A DNA stretch of 42,234 nt, from contig NZ_BJVA01000019.1 in assembly GCF_007988905.1 (NCBI RefSeq), forward strand, positions 1 to 42,234, in the 5' to 3' direction. Under the pieces are notes generated by a model. It made no database searches. It saw nothing but the letters and a program-made list of their open reading frames with translations, and was not told the origin of the DNA. Shown in pieces: positions 33,976 through 42,234 of this stretch; the first letter of the stretch is position 1; every line of letters begins with the position of its first letter. A program made the position numbers and the translations under genes. Origin of the DNA: Gluconobacter kanchanaburiensis NBRC 103587. GTDB lineage: Bacteria > Pseudomonadota > Alphaproteobacteria > Acetobacterales > Acetobacteraceae.

Positions 33976-35844
33976 ATGACACAGGCACAGTCAGGCCTAC
34001 CAGTCGCTCCGGGCTCAAACCCGCAGGTTTCGCCAGAAGGCATACTGGCGGATGTCTTCGGATTTTCCGGCTTTCGCGGTCTCCAGCAGGATGCCGTGGA
34101 TACTGTCATGCAGGGTGGAGACGTTCTCGTTCTCATGCCCACGGGCGGTGGAAAGAGTCTGTGCTATCAGGTGCCTGCTCTCTGTCGTGACGGGATGGGT
34201 CTGATCATCTCACCCCTGATCGCCTTGATGGATGATCAGGTCGCAGGGCTGAGACAGCTTGGGGTTCGGGCGGCCGCTCTCCATTCAGGACTAGAACCCG
34301 ACGAACGTGACCAGCTTCATGCCGACCTGCGTCACGACCGGATCGACATTCTTTATATTTCTCCCGAACGGCTGCTTCAGCCGACAACGGCAAATTTCCT
34401 CTCAAAACGCGTCATTTCCCTGATCGCCATTGATGAAGCCCATTGCATTTCCGCATGGGGCCATGAGTTCCGGCCCGAGTATCGCGCTCTTGCAAGCCTT
34501 CCGGAAATGTTCCCCGGCGTCCCACGCATCGCGTTAACGGCCACCGCTGATCCCCGGACACGTGACGACATTCTTACAGCGCTCGACATGCCTGACGCGC
34601 GTGTCCTGATGGCAAGCTTTCACCGTCCCAATCTCAATATCGAAGCCCACGCCAAGGCAAGTGAAAGCCGACAGCTCCTCGAGGTTCTTCAAACGCACAG
34701 GGAAGGGGCCTCAATCGTCTATTGCGGCAGCCGCACCAAAACGGAGCGGGTTGCGAAAATGCTTCAGGACAAGGGACTGACGGCGCTGCCGTTTCATGCC
34801 GGGCTGTCGACGCTTGAAAAACGTGCGACCCTGATGCGTTTCCGCTCCGGTGAGGAAATGATCATCGTCGCTACAATCGCGTTCGGTATGGGTATCGACC
34901 GGCCAGACGTCCGCTGCGTCGTCCATCTGGATATGCCCTCGTCCCCTGAAGCCTATTATCAGCAGATCGGACGCGCCGGACGCGACGGTGAGCCCTCAGA
35001 TACACTCCTGCTGTATGGCGGCGAGGATATGGCGCGGGCGCGGTACTGGCTCGAGCAGTCCAGTGCGCCTGATCATGAGAAGCGGATCATGCAGGCCAGA
35101 CTGGAGAGCATGATCGCGCTCACGGAAACTACTGGCTGCCGAACCCAGGCGCTTTTAGCATGTTTTGGCGAGAACCTGCCACAGCCCTGTGGCCACTGTG
35201 ACAACTGTATCAGTCCGGTTTCAACGTTTGACGGAACACAGGCCGCACAGAAGGTTCTTTCCGCCATTTACCGGACAGGTCAGCGTCTCGGCGCGGTGCA
35301 GCTTTCCAACGTCCTGCGCGGTAAACTCAACGAGATAATTGAGCGCAACGCCTACCAACAACTGTCGGTCTTCGGAATCGGCAAGGAACATACCGAACAA
35401 TGGTGGCGGGCCGTCATCCGTCAGTTGATCGCCCGCGGCGCCATTCGCATGCATGGCGAATACGGCAGTCTGGCCCTGCAGAGTGACATCGCGCGCCCAA
35501 TCCTGCGGGGCGAAGAGCGCGTGGCCCTTCGCCTGGAGGCAAAGGCTGTCCTGACAGCTAGTGCCGGTTCAGATGGGCATACAGAGAACGATCGCCTCTC
35601 CGCAGAAGAAAAGTCCTATTTCGATGCGCTGCGCCATTGGCGCCTGTCTGAAGCGCGAGAGCAGGAAATTCCGCCATATGTTATTTTTCACGATTCCGTT
35701 TTACGGGACATCGCGCGCGAGCAGCCTGCCAACGCTACCGAACTTGGAACCATAAAAGGGGTCGGGACGTCCAAGCTGGAGCGTTATGGAAGTGCCGTCC
35801 TGACAGTCCTGCGCGAAATTCGGGAGCCGGTCTCCGCGCCTTAA
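33976..35844 (+). CDS. recQ: ATP-dependent DNA helicase RecQ
   Basis: A 622-residue 3'-5' superfamily 2 helicase for recombination and fork repair. Walker A is PTGGGKSLCYQVPA near 55-68, motif II is DEAHCIS near 154-160, and the zinc cluster Cys residues occur in GCRTQ and CGHCDNC near 390-415. A winged-helix region follows, and an HRDC domain ends the protein (about 530-610, PYVIFHD and IKGVGTSKLERYG). ATG 33976 lies 12 bases after the preceding stop, with only a weak Shine-Dalgarno. Confidence 0.97.
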   Translation: MTQAQSGLPVAPGSNPQVSPEGILADVFGFSGFRGLQQDAVDTVMQGGDVLVLMPTGGGKSLCYQVPALCRDGMGLIISPLIALMDDQVAGLRQLGVRAAALHSGLEPDERDQLHADLRHDRIDILYISPERLLQPTTANFLSKRVISLIAIDEAHCISAWGHEFRPEYRALASLPEMFPGVPRIALTATADPRTRDDILTALDMPDARVLMASFHRPNLNIEAHAKASESRQLLEVLQTHREGASIVYCGSRTKTERVAKMLQDKGLTALPFHAGLSTLEKRATLMRFRSGEEMIIVATIAFGMGIDRPDVRCVVHLDMPSSPEAYYQQIGRAGRDGEPSDTLLLYGGEDMARARYWLEQSSAPDHEKRIMQARLESMIALTETTGCRTQALLACFGENLPQPCGHCDNCISPVSTFDGTQAAQKVLSAIYRTGQRLGAVQLSNVLRGKLNEIIERNAYQQLSVFGIGKEHTEQWWRAVIRQLIARGAIRMHGEYGSLALQSDIARPILRGEERVALRLEAKAVLTASAGSDGHTENDRLSAEEKSYFDALRHWRLSEAREQEIPPYVIFHDSVLRDIAREQPANATELGTIKGVGTSKLERYGSAVLTVLREIREPVSAP

Positions 35845-35860
35845 CGGACACGGCCTCACT

Positions 35861-36370
35861 TCAGTCGTGCGTCAGTTCATCAGGATCCGTAACGGTGAAG
35901 CTGACGGTAATACTGCCGCCATTGAGAATATCGAACGTAAAAGGCACCTTGCTTCCGCGTGCGGGCATCTGACGGATGCCCATGCACATCATGTGGTAAC
36001 CGGATCGCGGAAAGATCATTGTGGAGTCATGCGGCAGGGCCAGATGGGTGAACAGGTCATTCGCCCCGTCAGTCTGCTGCTGATTCGTATGGTGCGCGAC
36101 AACGTTCTGACAGAGGGGGGAAGAAATACCCTTGAGCAGATGGTCAACACTGTCATCATTGCGAATCGTAAAATAGCCTGCACCGCGATCGGGAAAATAG
36201 GCTGACGGGCGGAAGGTCCCGTCCATGACCACCACCCGTTGGGCATCATGATCTGCGTCAGGCGCTACGTGAGCGCCCGGAGGCACCTGCTGGGCCATTG
36301 CAGGCGGAATGGAGAGTATAAGGAGGGCGGTCAGGAAAAATACCCGTTGCAACGACAGTCTCCCGGTCAT
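35861..36370 (-). CDS. PCu(A)C-type periplasmic copper chaperone
   Basis: A 169-residue exported protein (signal about 1-26, cleavage after AMA) of the PCu(A)C/DUF461 family, which delivers Cu(I) for assembly of cytochrome oxidases. The expected Cu ligands are Met and His residues in a H-M-x10-M-x21-H-x-M pattern. The second half is visible in [10 protein letters not shown]; the first part is less clear, with His78 and a His pair near 93-94 as candidates. A tight GC-rich hairpin (36376-36389) sits six bases before the ATG in place of a Shine-Dalgarno. Transcribed divergently from nrdR and convergent with recQ. Confidence 0.85.
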   Translation of the reverse strand: MTGRLSLQRVFFLTALLILSIPPAMAQQVPPGAHVAPDADHDAQRVVVMDGTFRPSAYFPDRGAGYFTIRNDDSVDHLLKGISSPLCQNVVAHHTNQQQTDGANDLFTHLALPHDSTMIFPRSGYHMMCMGIRQMPARGSKVPFTFDILNGGSITVSFTVTDPDELTHD

Positions 36371-36458
36371 GAACAGGCCCGTTTGGGCCGAAACGCATCA
36401 TCCGGTAAACTGCTCCCATTTCCCCGGCCGCGAAAGGCCCGAACACTCAGGATCGCGC

Positions 36459-36959
36459 ATGCGTTGCCCTTTTTGCGGACATGACGACACACAGGTCAAG
36501 GACAGCCGCTCTACGGAGGACGGTGTCGCCATCAGGCGCAGACGCGTCTGCTCGGCGTGCACGCAGCGTTTCACAACCGTTGAGCGCGTTCAGCTTCGGG
36601 AGCTTTCCGTCACCAAGGCAGACGGGCGGCGCGTGCCCTTCGACCGGGACAAGCTGGCGCGCTCCATTCGCGTCGCCCTACGCAAGCGCCCGGTTCCTGA
36701 AGAGCGGCAGGAGAGACTGGTCAACGGGCTGGTGCGACAGCTTGAAGCGTCCGGAGAACATGAAATTTCTTCCCATCGCATCGGTCAGCTCGCAATGGAC
36801 GCATTGCGTGAGGTGGATGGTGTGGCCTATGTCCGCTTCACCAGCGTTTATCGCGATTTTCGCGAGGTCGAGGCGTTTTCAAAAATCCTCGCCGATATGA
36901 AACCCATCCCCGGGGAGGCGGCCATTCCGCCTCCCGACGATTCCCAGGAGACACCATGA
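36459..36959 (+). CDS. nrdR: Transcriptional repressor NrdR
   Basis: A 166-residue repressor of ribonucleotide reductase genes. It begins with the zinc ribbon MRCPFCGH ... CSACTQRF (Cys at 3, 6, 31 and 34) and continues with an ATP-cone domain (about 49-140) that senses ATP/dATP. The frame opens 50 codons upstream, but ATG 36459 is where the family starts, with AGGA eight bases ahead. The end overlaps nusB (ATGA). In many Alphaproteobacteria glyA and rib genes accompany nrdR and nusB; they are not here. Confidence 0.97.
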   Translation: MRCPFCGHDDTQVKDSRSTEDGVAIRRRRVCSACTQRFTTVERVQLRELSVTKADGRRVPFDRDKLARSIRVALRKRPVPEERQERLVNGLVRQLEASGEHEISSHRIGQLAMDALREVDGVAYVRFTSVYRDFREVEAFSKILADMKPIPGEAAIPPPDDSQETP

Positions 36960-37441
36960 CCGCCACCGACGCCCCTGCCGCGAACCCGACACGCCGCAGC
37001 CGGACTATCGCCCGCGTCGCCGCCGTTCAGGGCCTGTTTCAGTGTGAACAGTCAGGTGATACGGCAGAGACCGTCATCAGCCAGTTCATCCGCCATCGCC
37101 GGGTGAGCTCAACCGCCTCTTTCGAGGACGGTCACATTCCTGACGCCGATCTGAAGCTTTTTCAGGAAATCATGCTTGGCGTCACACGCCGCCAGGACGA
37201 GATCGACGCAAAACTGGGCGATGTCCTGCCGGAACAGTGGCCCCTGCCTCGTCTCGATCCTGTTCTGCGCGCCCTTCTTCGCGGCGCAGTGTTCGAACTC
37301 ATCGGCACCGACACGCCAGACCGTATCATCATCAATGAATATCTGGACGTCGCGCACGGGTTCTTCTCAGGAGATGAACCCAAGATGGTAAACGGCATCC
37401 TCGATACGCTCAGCCGCCGCAGTGAGACCGGTAACGCCTGA
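36956..37441 (+). CDS. nusB: Transcription antitermination factor NusB
   Basis: A 161-residue all-helical NusB that binds boxA RNA with S10 for rRNA antitermination. [21 protein letters not shown] is the conserved first-helix segment (about 14-34). [15 protein letters not shown] and FVNGILD-like MVNGILDTL near the end are typical. Its ATG overlaps the nrdR stop, and thiL starts three bases after its stop, so the three genes form one translation-coupled operon. Confidence 0.97.
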   Translation: MTATDAPAANPTRRSRTIARVAAVQGLFQCEQSGDTAETVISQFIRHRRVSSTASFEDGHIPDADLKLFQEIMLGVTRRQDEIDAKLGDVLPEQWPLPRLDPVLRALLRGAVFELIGTDTPDRIIINEYLDVAHGFFSGDEPKMVNGILDTLSRRSETGNA

Positions 37442-37444
37442 ACA

Positions 37445-38413
37445 ATGACTGCGAGGGGCGTAACCGGAACGGGCGAATTCGATTTCATCGCCCGCTATTT
37501 CCGCCCCCTCGCGGGTTCCGGAAGTTTAGACCTGCGCGACGACTGCGCACTGATGCGGTGCCCGGATGGAAAAGAATTTGCCATCTCTACGGACACCATG
37601 GTCGAAAACGTCCATTTCCTGCCTGACGATCCAGCTGAGACGCTCGGATGCAAGCTCCTGCGCTGCAATCTATCCGATCTCGCTGCCATGGGTGCACGAC
37701 CCCACGCCTATACGTTGAACGTTACAGTTCCGCGGAACGGGCGATACGACGAACACTGGTTTTCAGGATTCTCCCGTGGTCTCGCCGCCGACCAGAGAGA
37801 TTATGGCATCCATCTTCTTGGAGGTGACACCACCTCGATAACGGGACCTCTGGTGATATCCGCCACAGTCTTCGGCCTATTGGACCGGGGAAGTGCTCTT
37901 CGCCGGAATGGAGCGGCACCCGGAGACGAAATCTGGGTTACGGGGACAATCGGTGACGGTGCACTCGGTCTGCTTGCACTTCAGGGGAAAATTTCTGATC
38001 CGTCCGGTTTTCTTGCAGAGCGATACCGACTTCCTCGTCCGAGAACAGGACTGGCTCTGCATGGCATTGTGAGTGCGGCGATGGATATCTCCGACGGTCT
38101 GATTCAGGATTGCGGCCATATCGCCCACGAGTCCGGCGTTCAGCTTCTTATCGAAGCGCAAACCGTACCCACTTCCGACGCAGCCGCGGCACTGGGTCCC
38201 GATTTTCTGATGCAGCGCCTGAGTGGGGGAGATGACTACGAACTTCTGCTCACCTGCGCGCCACAACAGGCGAAAACGCTTCAGGCCGTCTGTCAGAAAG
38301 CAGGCGTTCCGATACGGCGGATTGGGACTGTCCGTTCAGGTTCAGGCGTCAAAATTCTGGATGCGGCGGGTTGCGAAATTATCTCTGAAACGAGGGGCTG
38401 GCAGCATTTCTGA
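37445..38413 (+). CDS. thiL: Thiamine-monophosphate kinase
   Basis: A 322-residue ThiL that phosphorylates thiamine monophosphate to the active cofactor thiamine diphosphate. GEFDFIARYF opens the protein, DDCAL near 31-35 holds the Mg/ATP acidic pair, and STDTMVENVHF, NLSDLAAMGA, LLGGDTT and MDISDGL follow in the standard order. The C-terminal SGGDDYELL loop is intact. Last gene of nrdR-nusB-thiL; no riboswitch is seen upstream, as expected for an internal operon gene. Confidence 0.97.
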   Translation: MTARGVTGTGEFDFIARYFRPLAGSGSLDLRDDCALMRCPDGKEFAISTDTMVENVHFLPDDPAETLGCKLLRCNLSDLAAMGARPHAYTLNVTVPRNGRYDEHWFSGFSRGLAADQRDYGIHLLGGDTTSITGPLVISATVFGLLDRGSALRRNGAAPGDEIWVTGTIGDGALGLLALQGKISDPSGFLAERYRLPRPRTGLALHGIVSAAMDISDGLIQDCGHIAHESGVQLLIEAQTVPTSDAAAALGPDFLMQRLSGGDDYELLLTCAPQQAKTLQAVCQKAGVPIRRIGTVRSGSGVKILDAAGCEIISETRGWQHF

Positions 38414-38435
38414 CACCCCATGGTTCAGACACCTG

Positions 38436-39629
38436 TCATGCAGCATCTTCAATAGCCCGTTCGTAAAGACGGTAGCGCTTGTATGGTTCCGGCACGATGC
38501 TTTCTGCCAGATTGCGCATGTTGGAGTCCGAGGCCTGGATCCATCCCAGCTCCACCCAGGAATAGGGTAGGGATTTACGCCTGCGCATCAATTCCGCAAT
38601 GGCCAGTGAGGGCAACAGAGCCCCCAGAACAGTACCACGGAGCTTCTGCGTCACCCCAAGCAGAATCACCCGGGCAGAATGGAAACGATGTGTCGTAAGA
38701 CGGGCTGCCAGCTTCACCCACCCCAGAGGGGAGGGCGAGCCCCCGAGATCGCCGGCAATATCGTAAAGATTCGGAACCACCAGCGCCATCGCAACCGGTT
38801 CACCGTTCTGATCGATCTGGACGTAGTGTTCGGGACGCAGAACCGGGCCAAGCTGCTTGATCATGGCCTTCATTTCGTAATCCTGAAGCGGCACGAAATT
38901 GAATTTGTCACTCCATGCGTCGTTGTAGAGCTGACGCAGGATTTCTCCCTGCTGGGCAATCTGCTTCTTGGACAGACGCCGAATAGCAATCGAACCCAAC
39001 CGGCCTTCCCCGATCTTCAGGTCGCCGGGGACCTTGAAGCGCGACTCGGTCTGGTCGTCGAGATCGAGCTTGTAACTGAGAAGATCCTCAACAGGCTTGT
39101 ACCCTGCATCTTCTACCAGTTTGCCAAGCAGAAGGGGGTGCCAGGGCATGGCGACCATCAGCGGCTGATCCTGCCCGTCGATCATCAGCCCCGATTCGCC
39201 GTTCCCGCTCAGAGTAACCGGCCCGCGCATTGTCTGCATGCCTTGCAGCCGCAGCCAGTGCCGAGCCGTGTCGAGAAGTGCTTTAACGATCCGTCCTTCA
39301 GGAACTGCATCAAGCGCACCGAAGCAGCCGATCTTTGCCCCCCAGTGCTCTATGGCGCGATGATCGACGATCGCGGCGATACGCCCCACAGCCGTGGTCC
39401 CGCGCCATGCCAGGAAATAGCGGATGCTGGCATGGCGGAAAATCGGAGCTTTCTTCGGATTGAGCAGCTCGTCCTGTTCCATGTCCAACGCCGGGACGAA
39501 CCCTGCCATTCCCGCGTAAATTCTCCGCGGCAGAGTCATGAACAGTTTGAGGTCGGCACGCGTAGTCACTGGCCGGACCACAAGATCATCATGTGGCGCA
39601 GGGATATCAGTCCTGTCGGGCAGTGTCAT
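38436..39629 (-). CDS. Two-lobed GNAT-like protein of unknown function
   Basis: A 397-residue cytoplasmic protein with the look of two acetyltransferase-fold lobes. The N-terminal lobe has FMTLPRRIYAG and FLAWRGTTAVGRIAAIVDHR (beta strands before an acetyl-CoA site). The C-terminal lobe has GEPVAMALVVPN followed by ILLGVTQKLRG and ends with SWVELGWIQASDSNMRNLAESI, where an acyl-CoA binding helix is expected. Homologues are generally annotated as hypothetical or N-acetyltransferase-like. ATG 39629 is preferred over upstream in-frame Met codons. It is divergent from an SDR gene with about 140 bases between, and converges on thiL. Confidence 0.8.
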   Translation of the reverse strand: MTLPDRTDIPAPHDDLVVRPVTTRADLKLFMTLPRRIYAGMAGFVPALDMEQDELLNPKKAPIFRHASIRYFLAWRGTTAVGRIAAIVDHRAIEHWGAKIGCFGALDAVPEGRIVKALLDTARHWLRLQGMQTMRGPVTLSGNGESGLMIDGQDQPLMVAMPWHPLLLGKLVEDAGYKPVEDLLSYKLDLDDQTESRFKVPGDLKIGEGRLGSIAIRRLSKKQIAQQGEILRQLYNDAWSDKFNFVPLQDYEMKAMIKQLGPVLRPEHYVQIDQNGEPVAMALVVPNLYDIAGDLGGSPSPLGWVKLAARLTTHRFHSARVILLGVTQKLRGTVLGALLPSLAIAELMRRRKSLPYSWVELGWIQASDSNMRNLAESIVPEPYKRYRLYERAIEDAA

Positions 39630-39768
39630 AACGGCAGATACACCTCTGGTCGAAAACAGCATCCCGTCCGACGGGCTGATGTGCCGGTGCGGCACGGGGT
39701 CGCATCTTGTTGCATGGGAGGGCTATACCCTTCCAGTCCCGATCCGACCACGATTAAAGCGGTTAACC

Positions 39769-40569
39769 ATGTCAGATGCCCCTTTCTCCTCTTCAGACAC
39801 TCCATTTCATGTCCTTGTTACCGGTGGATCAAGCGGCATTGGGGCAGCTCTGGCTCTTCATTACGCCCGCCCAGGAACACATCTGACACTTTGGGGACGA
39901 AACCAATCGCGTCTTAAGGATGTCGCAGCCCAGGTCGTCCGCAGAGGGGCCACTGCCGAGATTTTCTCGCTAGATCTGCGCAAGACGGACGCCGCTCTGC
40001 ACGCTCTTCGCAAAACCGACGACGACCGCCAGATCGACATCTTGATTCTCGGGGCAGGACTGGGAGACATCCGTCCCGAAGGGGCTCTGACCGAGACGGC
40101 GGAGCAGGTGCACGAGATTTCTCTGGTCAATTTCACGACACCAGTGACGCTCGCGACCGAAATGGCATCCCGAATGGCCTTGCGCAAAGGGGGCAGAATC
40201 GCCCTGATCGGATCAGTCGCGGCGTTCCATGATCTTCCGGTCGCCACGGCCTATAGCGGCTCCAAAGCCGGACTAGCCCGCTTCAGTACGGCACTTCATG
40301 CCGCCATGACGCCCCATCATGTTTCTGTTACCCTGATTTCACCTGGCTATGTGGATACGCCCATGAGCCAGCGTCTGGAGGGGGCGAGACCTTTCCTCGT
40401 ATCTTCGCAGAAAGCAGCGCGCATGATTGCCCGCGCAATTGGTCAGGGACGGGCGCACCTTCTTTTTCCATGGCCGTTCGCCATCGCGCGTTTCCTTGAG
40501 ATGATCGTACCCCGCGCCATTGTCCACAGACTTCTGAGAACAGCCGACGTCAGGCAGCGTCCTGCCTAA
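39769..40569 (+). CDS. Short-chain dehydrogenase/reductase (SDR)
   Basis: A 266-residue SDR with cofactor loop TGGSSGIG (18-25), LGAG (94-97) replacing NNAG, and tetrad residues Asn121, Ser149, Tyr162 (in YSGSK) and Lys166. After the fold a hydrophobic C-terminal segment (about 234-250) suggests membrane contact. Frames upstream of ATG 39769 exist but lie over the promoter region of the divergent GNAT-like gene. The substrate is unknown. The divergent GNAT-like gene may be linked in a lipid or acyl modification step, which is inference. Confidence 0.9.
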   Translation: MSDAPFSSSDTPFHVLVTGGSSGIGAALALHYARPGTHLTLWGRNQSRLKDVAAQVVRRGATAEIFSLDLRKTDAALHALRKTDDDRQIDILILGAGLGDIRPEGALTETAEQVHEISLVNFTTPVTLATEMASRMALRKGGRIALIGSVAAFHDLPVATAYSGSKAGLARFSTALHAAMTPHHVSVTLISPGYVDTPMSQRLEGARPFLVSSQKAARMIARAIGQGRAHLLFPWPFAIARFLEMIVPRAIVHRLLRTADVRQRPA

Positions 40570-40593
40570 TGACGAAAGTGGTCATATCCGAAA

Positions 40594-40634
40594 CTTGACG
40601 TAGCGATGGCAGTAGGCAACTGCTGCCTGTCAAG
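40594..40634. repeat. Nested inverted repeat upstream of glk
   Basis: CTTGAC (40594-40599) pairs with GTCAAG (40629-40634), and inside it GGCAG (40608-40612) pairs with CTGCC (40623-40627), leaving an eight-base and a one-base bulge. It lies about 50 bases before the glk start and after the SDR stop. It could be an operator, a terminator of the SDR message without T-run, or a leader structure of glk. Confidence 0.4.
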
Positions 40635-40681
40635 AAAAGCGTAGGCGATCAAGCCAACATTGCCAGAGGACCAGAGGTGCC

Positions 40682-41650
40682 ATGAGGGAAATCGTAGCCG
40701 TCGATATCGGTGGAACGCACGCACGCTTTGCAATCGCGTCCATCGAGAACGGTAAGGTCGTGACACTGGGCGAGGCAACAACGCTCAAATGTGCCGAGCA
40801 TGGAAGTCTTGCATTGGCGTGGGAAACATTCGGTCGCACCCTCAACCGTACGCTTCCACGCGAGGCGGGCATTGCCGTCGCATGTCCTGTCAGCGGCGAA
40901 ATCCTGAAACTGACGAACAATCCATGGATTATCCAGCCGAGCCAGCTTGCATCCCGCCTACATCTGGACAATTTCATCCTCGTCAACGACTTCGGCGCAG
41001 TCGCGCATGCCGTGGCGCAGGTTGATTCCTCCTGCATGAAGCATCTCTGTGGCCCTGACATCGACCTCCCCACGGAAGGAGCCATCACGATCATCGGCCC
41101 CGGGACAGGGCTTGGAGCCGCCTGCCTGCTACGCCGGAATGAACGGTATTTCGTTATGGAAACCGAAGGTGGTCATTTGGATTATCCGCCACTGGACGAA
41201 CTGGAAGACAAAATCCTCAGCGCACTGCGTCTCCGCTTCAGACGTGTCTCTGCCGAACGGATTGTCTCTGGTCCGGGCCTGACCAATCTCTACGAAGTCA
41301 TCGCGGAAATGCAAGGCCGGCCGATAACGCTGCGTGATAACCGAACACTGTGGAAGAACGCCCTGGACGGCTCAGACACGGTCGCCGTTGCCGCGCTCGA
41401 ACGCTTCTGTCTCAGCCTCGGGGCGATTTCGGGCGATCTGGCGCTCGCTCACGGCGCACGGGGCGTCGTCATTGGCGGCGGTCTTGGGCTCCGCTTGGCC
41501 AACATCCTGAGCTATTCCGGGTTTGCGGAACGGTTCGTAGCCAAGGGCCGCTTCGAGGCGATGATGAGCGAAATGCCGGTCAAGATCATCACACACCCAC
41601 AGCCAGGCCTCTTCGGCGCAGCGGCAGCATACGCAGAGGCCCACCCGTAA
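40682..41650 (+). CDS. glk: Glucokinase (E. coli type)
   Basis: A 322-residue glucokinase of the non-ROK Glk family, phosphorylating glucose with ATP in the cytoplasm. DIGGTHARFAI (6-16) is the phosphate-1 loop, NDFGAVAHA near 102-110 holds the catalytic Asp, and GPGTGLGAACL near 139-149 and GGHLDYPP near 161-168 match the family. GIVIGGGL-like VVIGGGLGLRLAN is the adenosine site. AGAGG precedes the ATG closely. Acetic acid bacteria oxidise most glucose in the periplasm, and this enzyme serves the cytosolic share. Confidence 0.96.
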   Translation: MREIVAVDIGGTHARFAIASIENGKVVTLGEATTLKCAEHGSLALAWETFGRTLNRTLPREAGIAVACPVSGEILKLTNNPWIIQPSQLASRLHLDNFILVNDFGAVAHAVAQVDSSCMKHLCGPDIDLPTEGAITIIGPGTGLGAACLLRRNERYFVMETEGGHLDYPPLDELEDKILSALRLRFRRVSAERIVSGPGLTNLYEVIAEMQGRPITLRDNRTLWKNALDGSDTVAVAALERFCLSLGAISGDLALAHGARGVVIGGGLGLRLANILSYSGFAERFVAKGRFEAMMSEMPVKIITHPQPGLFGAAAAYAEAHP

Positions 41651-41689
41651 GATCCAGCGGGGTCGTTTCCAGACAAAAAGCGATCCCGT

Positions 41690-41711
41690 CACCTTGAAAG
41701 ATATCAAGGTG
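41690..41711 (+). terminator. Hairpin downstream of glk
   Basis: CACCTTGA at 41690-41697 pairs perfectly with TCAAGGTG at 41704-41711 across six bases, about 40 bases after the glk stop. Only AAATAT follows, with no T-run, so terminator function is uncertain. Confidence 0.45.
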
Positions 41712-42113
41712 AAATATGGTATGGACGTTTTACGATTCGGAAGACGGCGTCAGAGGCCCAAGGCGAAAGCAACTGGCGTTCCATCATGTCACGCTCGAAA
41801 AAAAAGCGCCGTCTTTATAGACCTAACATTATCCGTCATAGACCCAGATAAGGCCCAACTGCAAAGGACTGCAACACCGGCTAGAAATTGGCTGTTTTCT
41901 GCGGGTTGAAATTGTCTCTGGAGGTTCGGACGGGAACGACATGCTGAACAAAATCAAACACTTAGCTGTGTAAAACCGCAAAATACACTCACACGAAACC
42001 GCCGTTTTTCGCGCATTTTGTAAAACGATTTTCTTCATTTTCACCTATATGCGACTCGTGCGTCTCTACCCCTCTGTATCCCATCCCCTTCTTGCAGGCC
42101 TCAGGGCAGCAAG
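41712..42113. other. Right-end intergenic stretch without a supported gene
   Basis: Frames here are short and without family resemblance or a ribosome binding site. The part around 41960-42050 is AT-rich compared with the neighbourhood and may be the promoter region of a gene beyond the window. Confidence 0.5.
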
Positions 42114-42234
42114 ATGGCATCGATAATCAGATTCCATGAGGAAGGGCAGGGGGCTTCCTATCCCATTGCAAACAAAAGACTTCCCAAAATCGTTCGCATA
42201 AAACCGTTGACGCGGCCCGATGTGTTCTCTTTCT
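42114..42234 (+). CDS. Possible partial ORF running off the window
   Basis: An ATG at 42114 opens a frame of 40 codons that stays open to the last base, beginning MASIIRFHEEGQ. GGGCAGC before it is only a weak ribosome binding site. No family recognised. The opposite strand is also open across part of this stretch, so the call is tentative. Confidence 0.22.
   Translation, partial: MASIIRFHEEGQGASYPIANKRLPKIVRIKPLTRPDVFSF

Noticed and set aside
38679-39917. 412-codon open frame on plus across the GNAT-like gene
   Set aside because: Antisense shadow of a GC-rich gene; composition (Arg/Pro/His-rich) and lack of motifs are not protein-like, while the minus-strand gene has domain features.

Overview
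The window looks like a chromosomal segment of an alphaproteobacterium, most likely an acetic acid bacterium (Acetobacteraceae, Gluconobacter-like). This rests on the PhyR/NepR/EcfG general stress response genes, a DUF1013 (TrcR-type) regulator and the GatCAB amidotransferase, all typical of Alphaproteobacteria. The family-level guess comes from the general look of the proteins and cannot be tested here. From about 3.2 kb onward the DNA is GC-rich and densely coding, with many stop/start overlaps (ATGA, TGATG, GTGA). The first ~3.1 kb is clearly AT-rich and sparsely coding and ends at the 3' side of a tRNA-Ser(GCU) gene, which suggests an acquired island.

Layout. 1-3141: AT-rich accessory stretch with a nucleoside 2-deoxyribosyltransferase-like gene, an SDR oxidoreductase, one possible 45-residue ORF and a strong terminator. 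3142-6551 (minus): tRNA-Ser and gatC-gatA-gatB. 6621-8307: ruvX, two genes for very small membrane/lipoproteins, and a lytic transglycosylase. 8348-13810 (minus): overlapping operon pcrA/uvrD-prmA-GNAT-pepP. 13838-15298 (plus): tandem radC pair, the first with a degraded metal site. 15303-17149 (minus): DUF465-purE-purK. 17302-18958 (minus): trcR-like gene, hsp20, rpmE. 19148-20013 (plus): mscL plus a lipoprotein. 20063-22551 (minus): secD-secF. 22709-25525: Gfo/Idh/MocA dehydrogenase converging on a Uup-type ABC-F gene.

25587-30007 holds a complete general stress response module: phyR (minus) divergent from two EcfG-type sigma genes, then nepR (57 codons) overlapping a HisKA_2 sensor kinase gene. 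In the known pathway the kinase controls phosphorylation of PhyR, PhyR~P titrates the anti-sigma factor NepR, and EcfG is released. The first sigma gene has no ATG/GTG/TTG that could give a full-length protein. It appears to start at a CTG with a well-placed Shine-Dalgarno, which is the most unusual coding feature seen here.

30121-33500: cydD-cydC, exporter for cytochrome bd assembly. 33556-35844: OmpA-like lipoprotein and recQ. 35861-36370 (minus): PCu(A)C copper chaperone. 36459-38413 (plus): nrdR-nusB-thiL. 38436-41650: a two-lobed GNAT-like protein, an SDR and glucokinase. The last ~580 bases carry no gene I can support beyond a possible truncated ORF at the edge. I saw no CRISPR array, complete insertion sequence, prophage or rRNA. 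Small genes, start choices and hairpins were read by eye from the sequence; family assignments are from recognised motifs without database searching.
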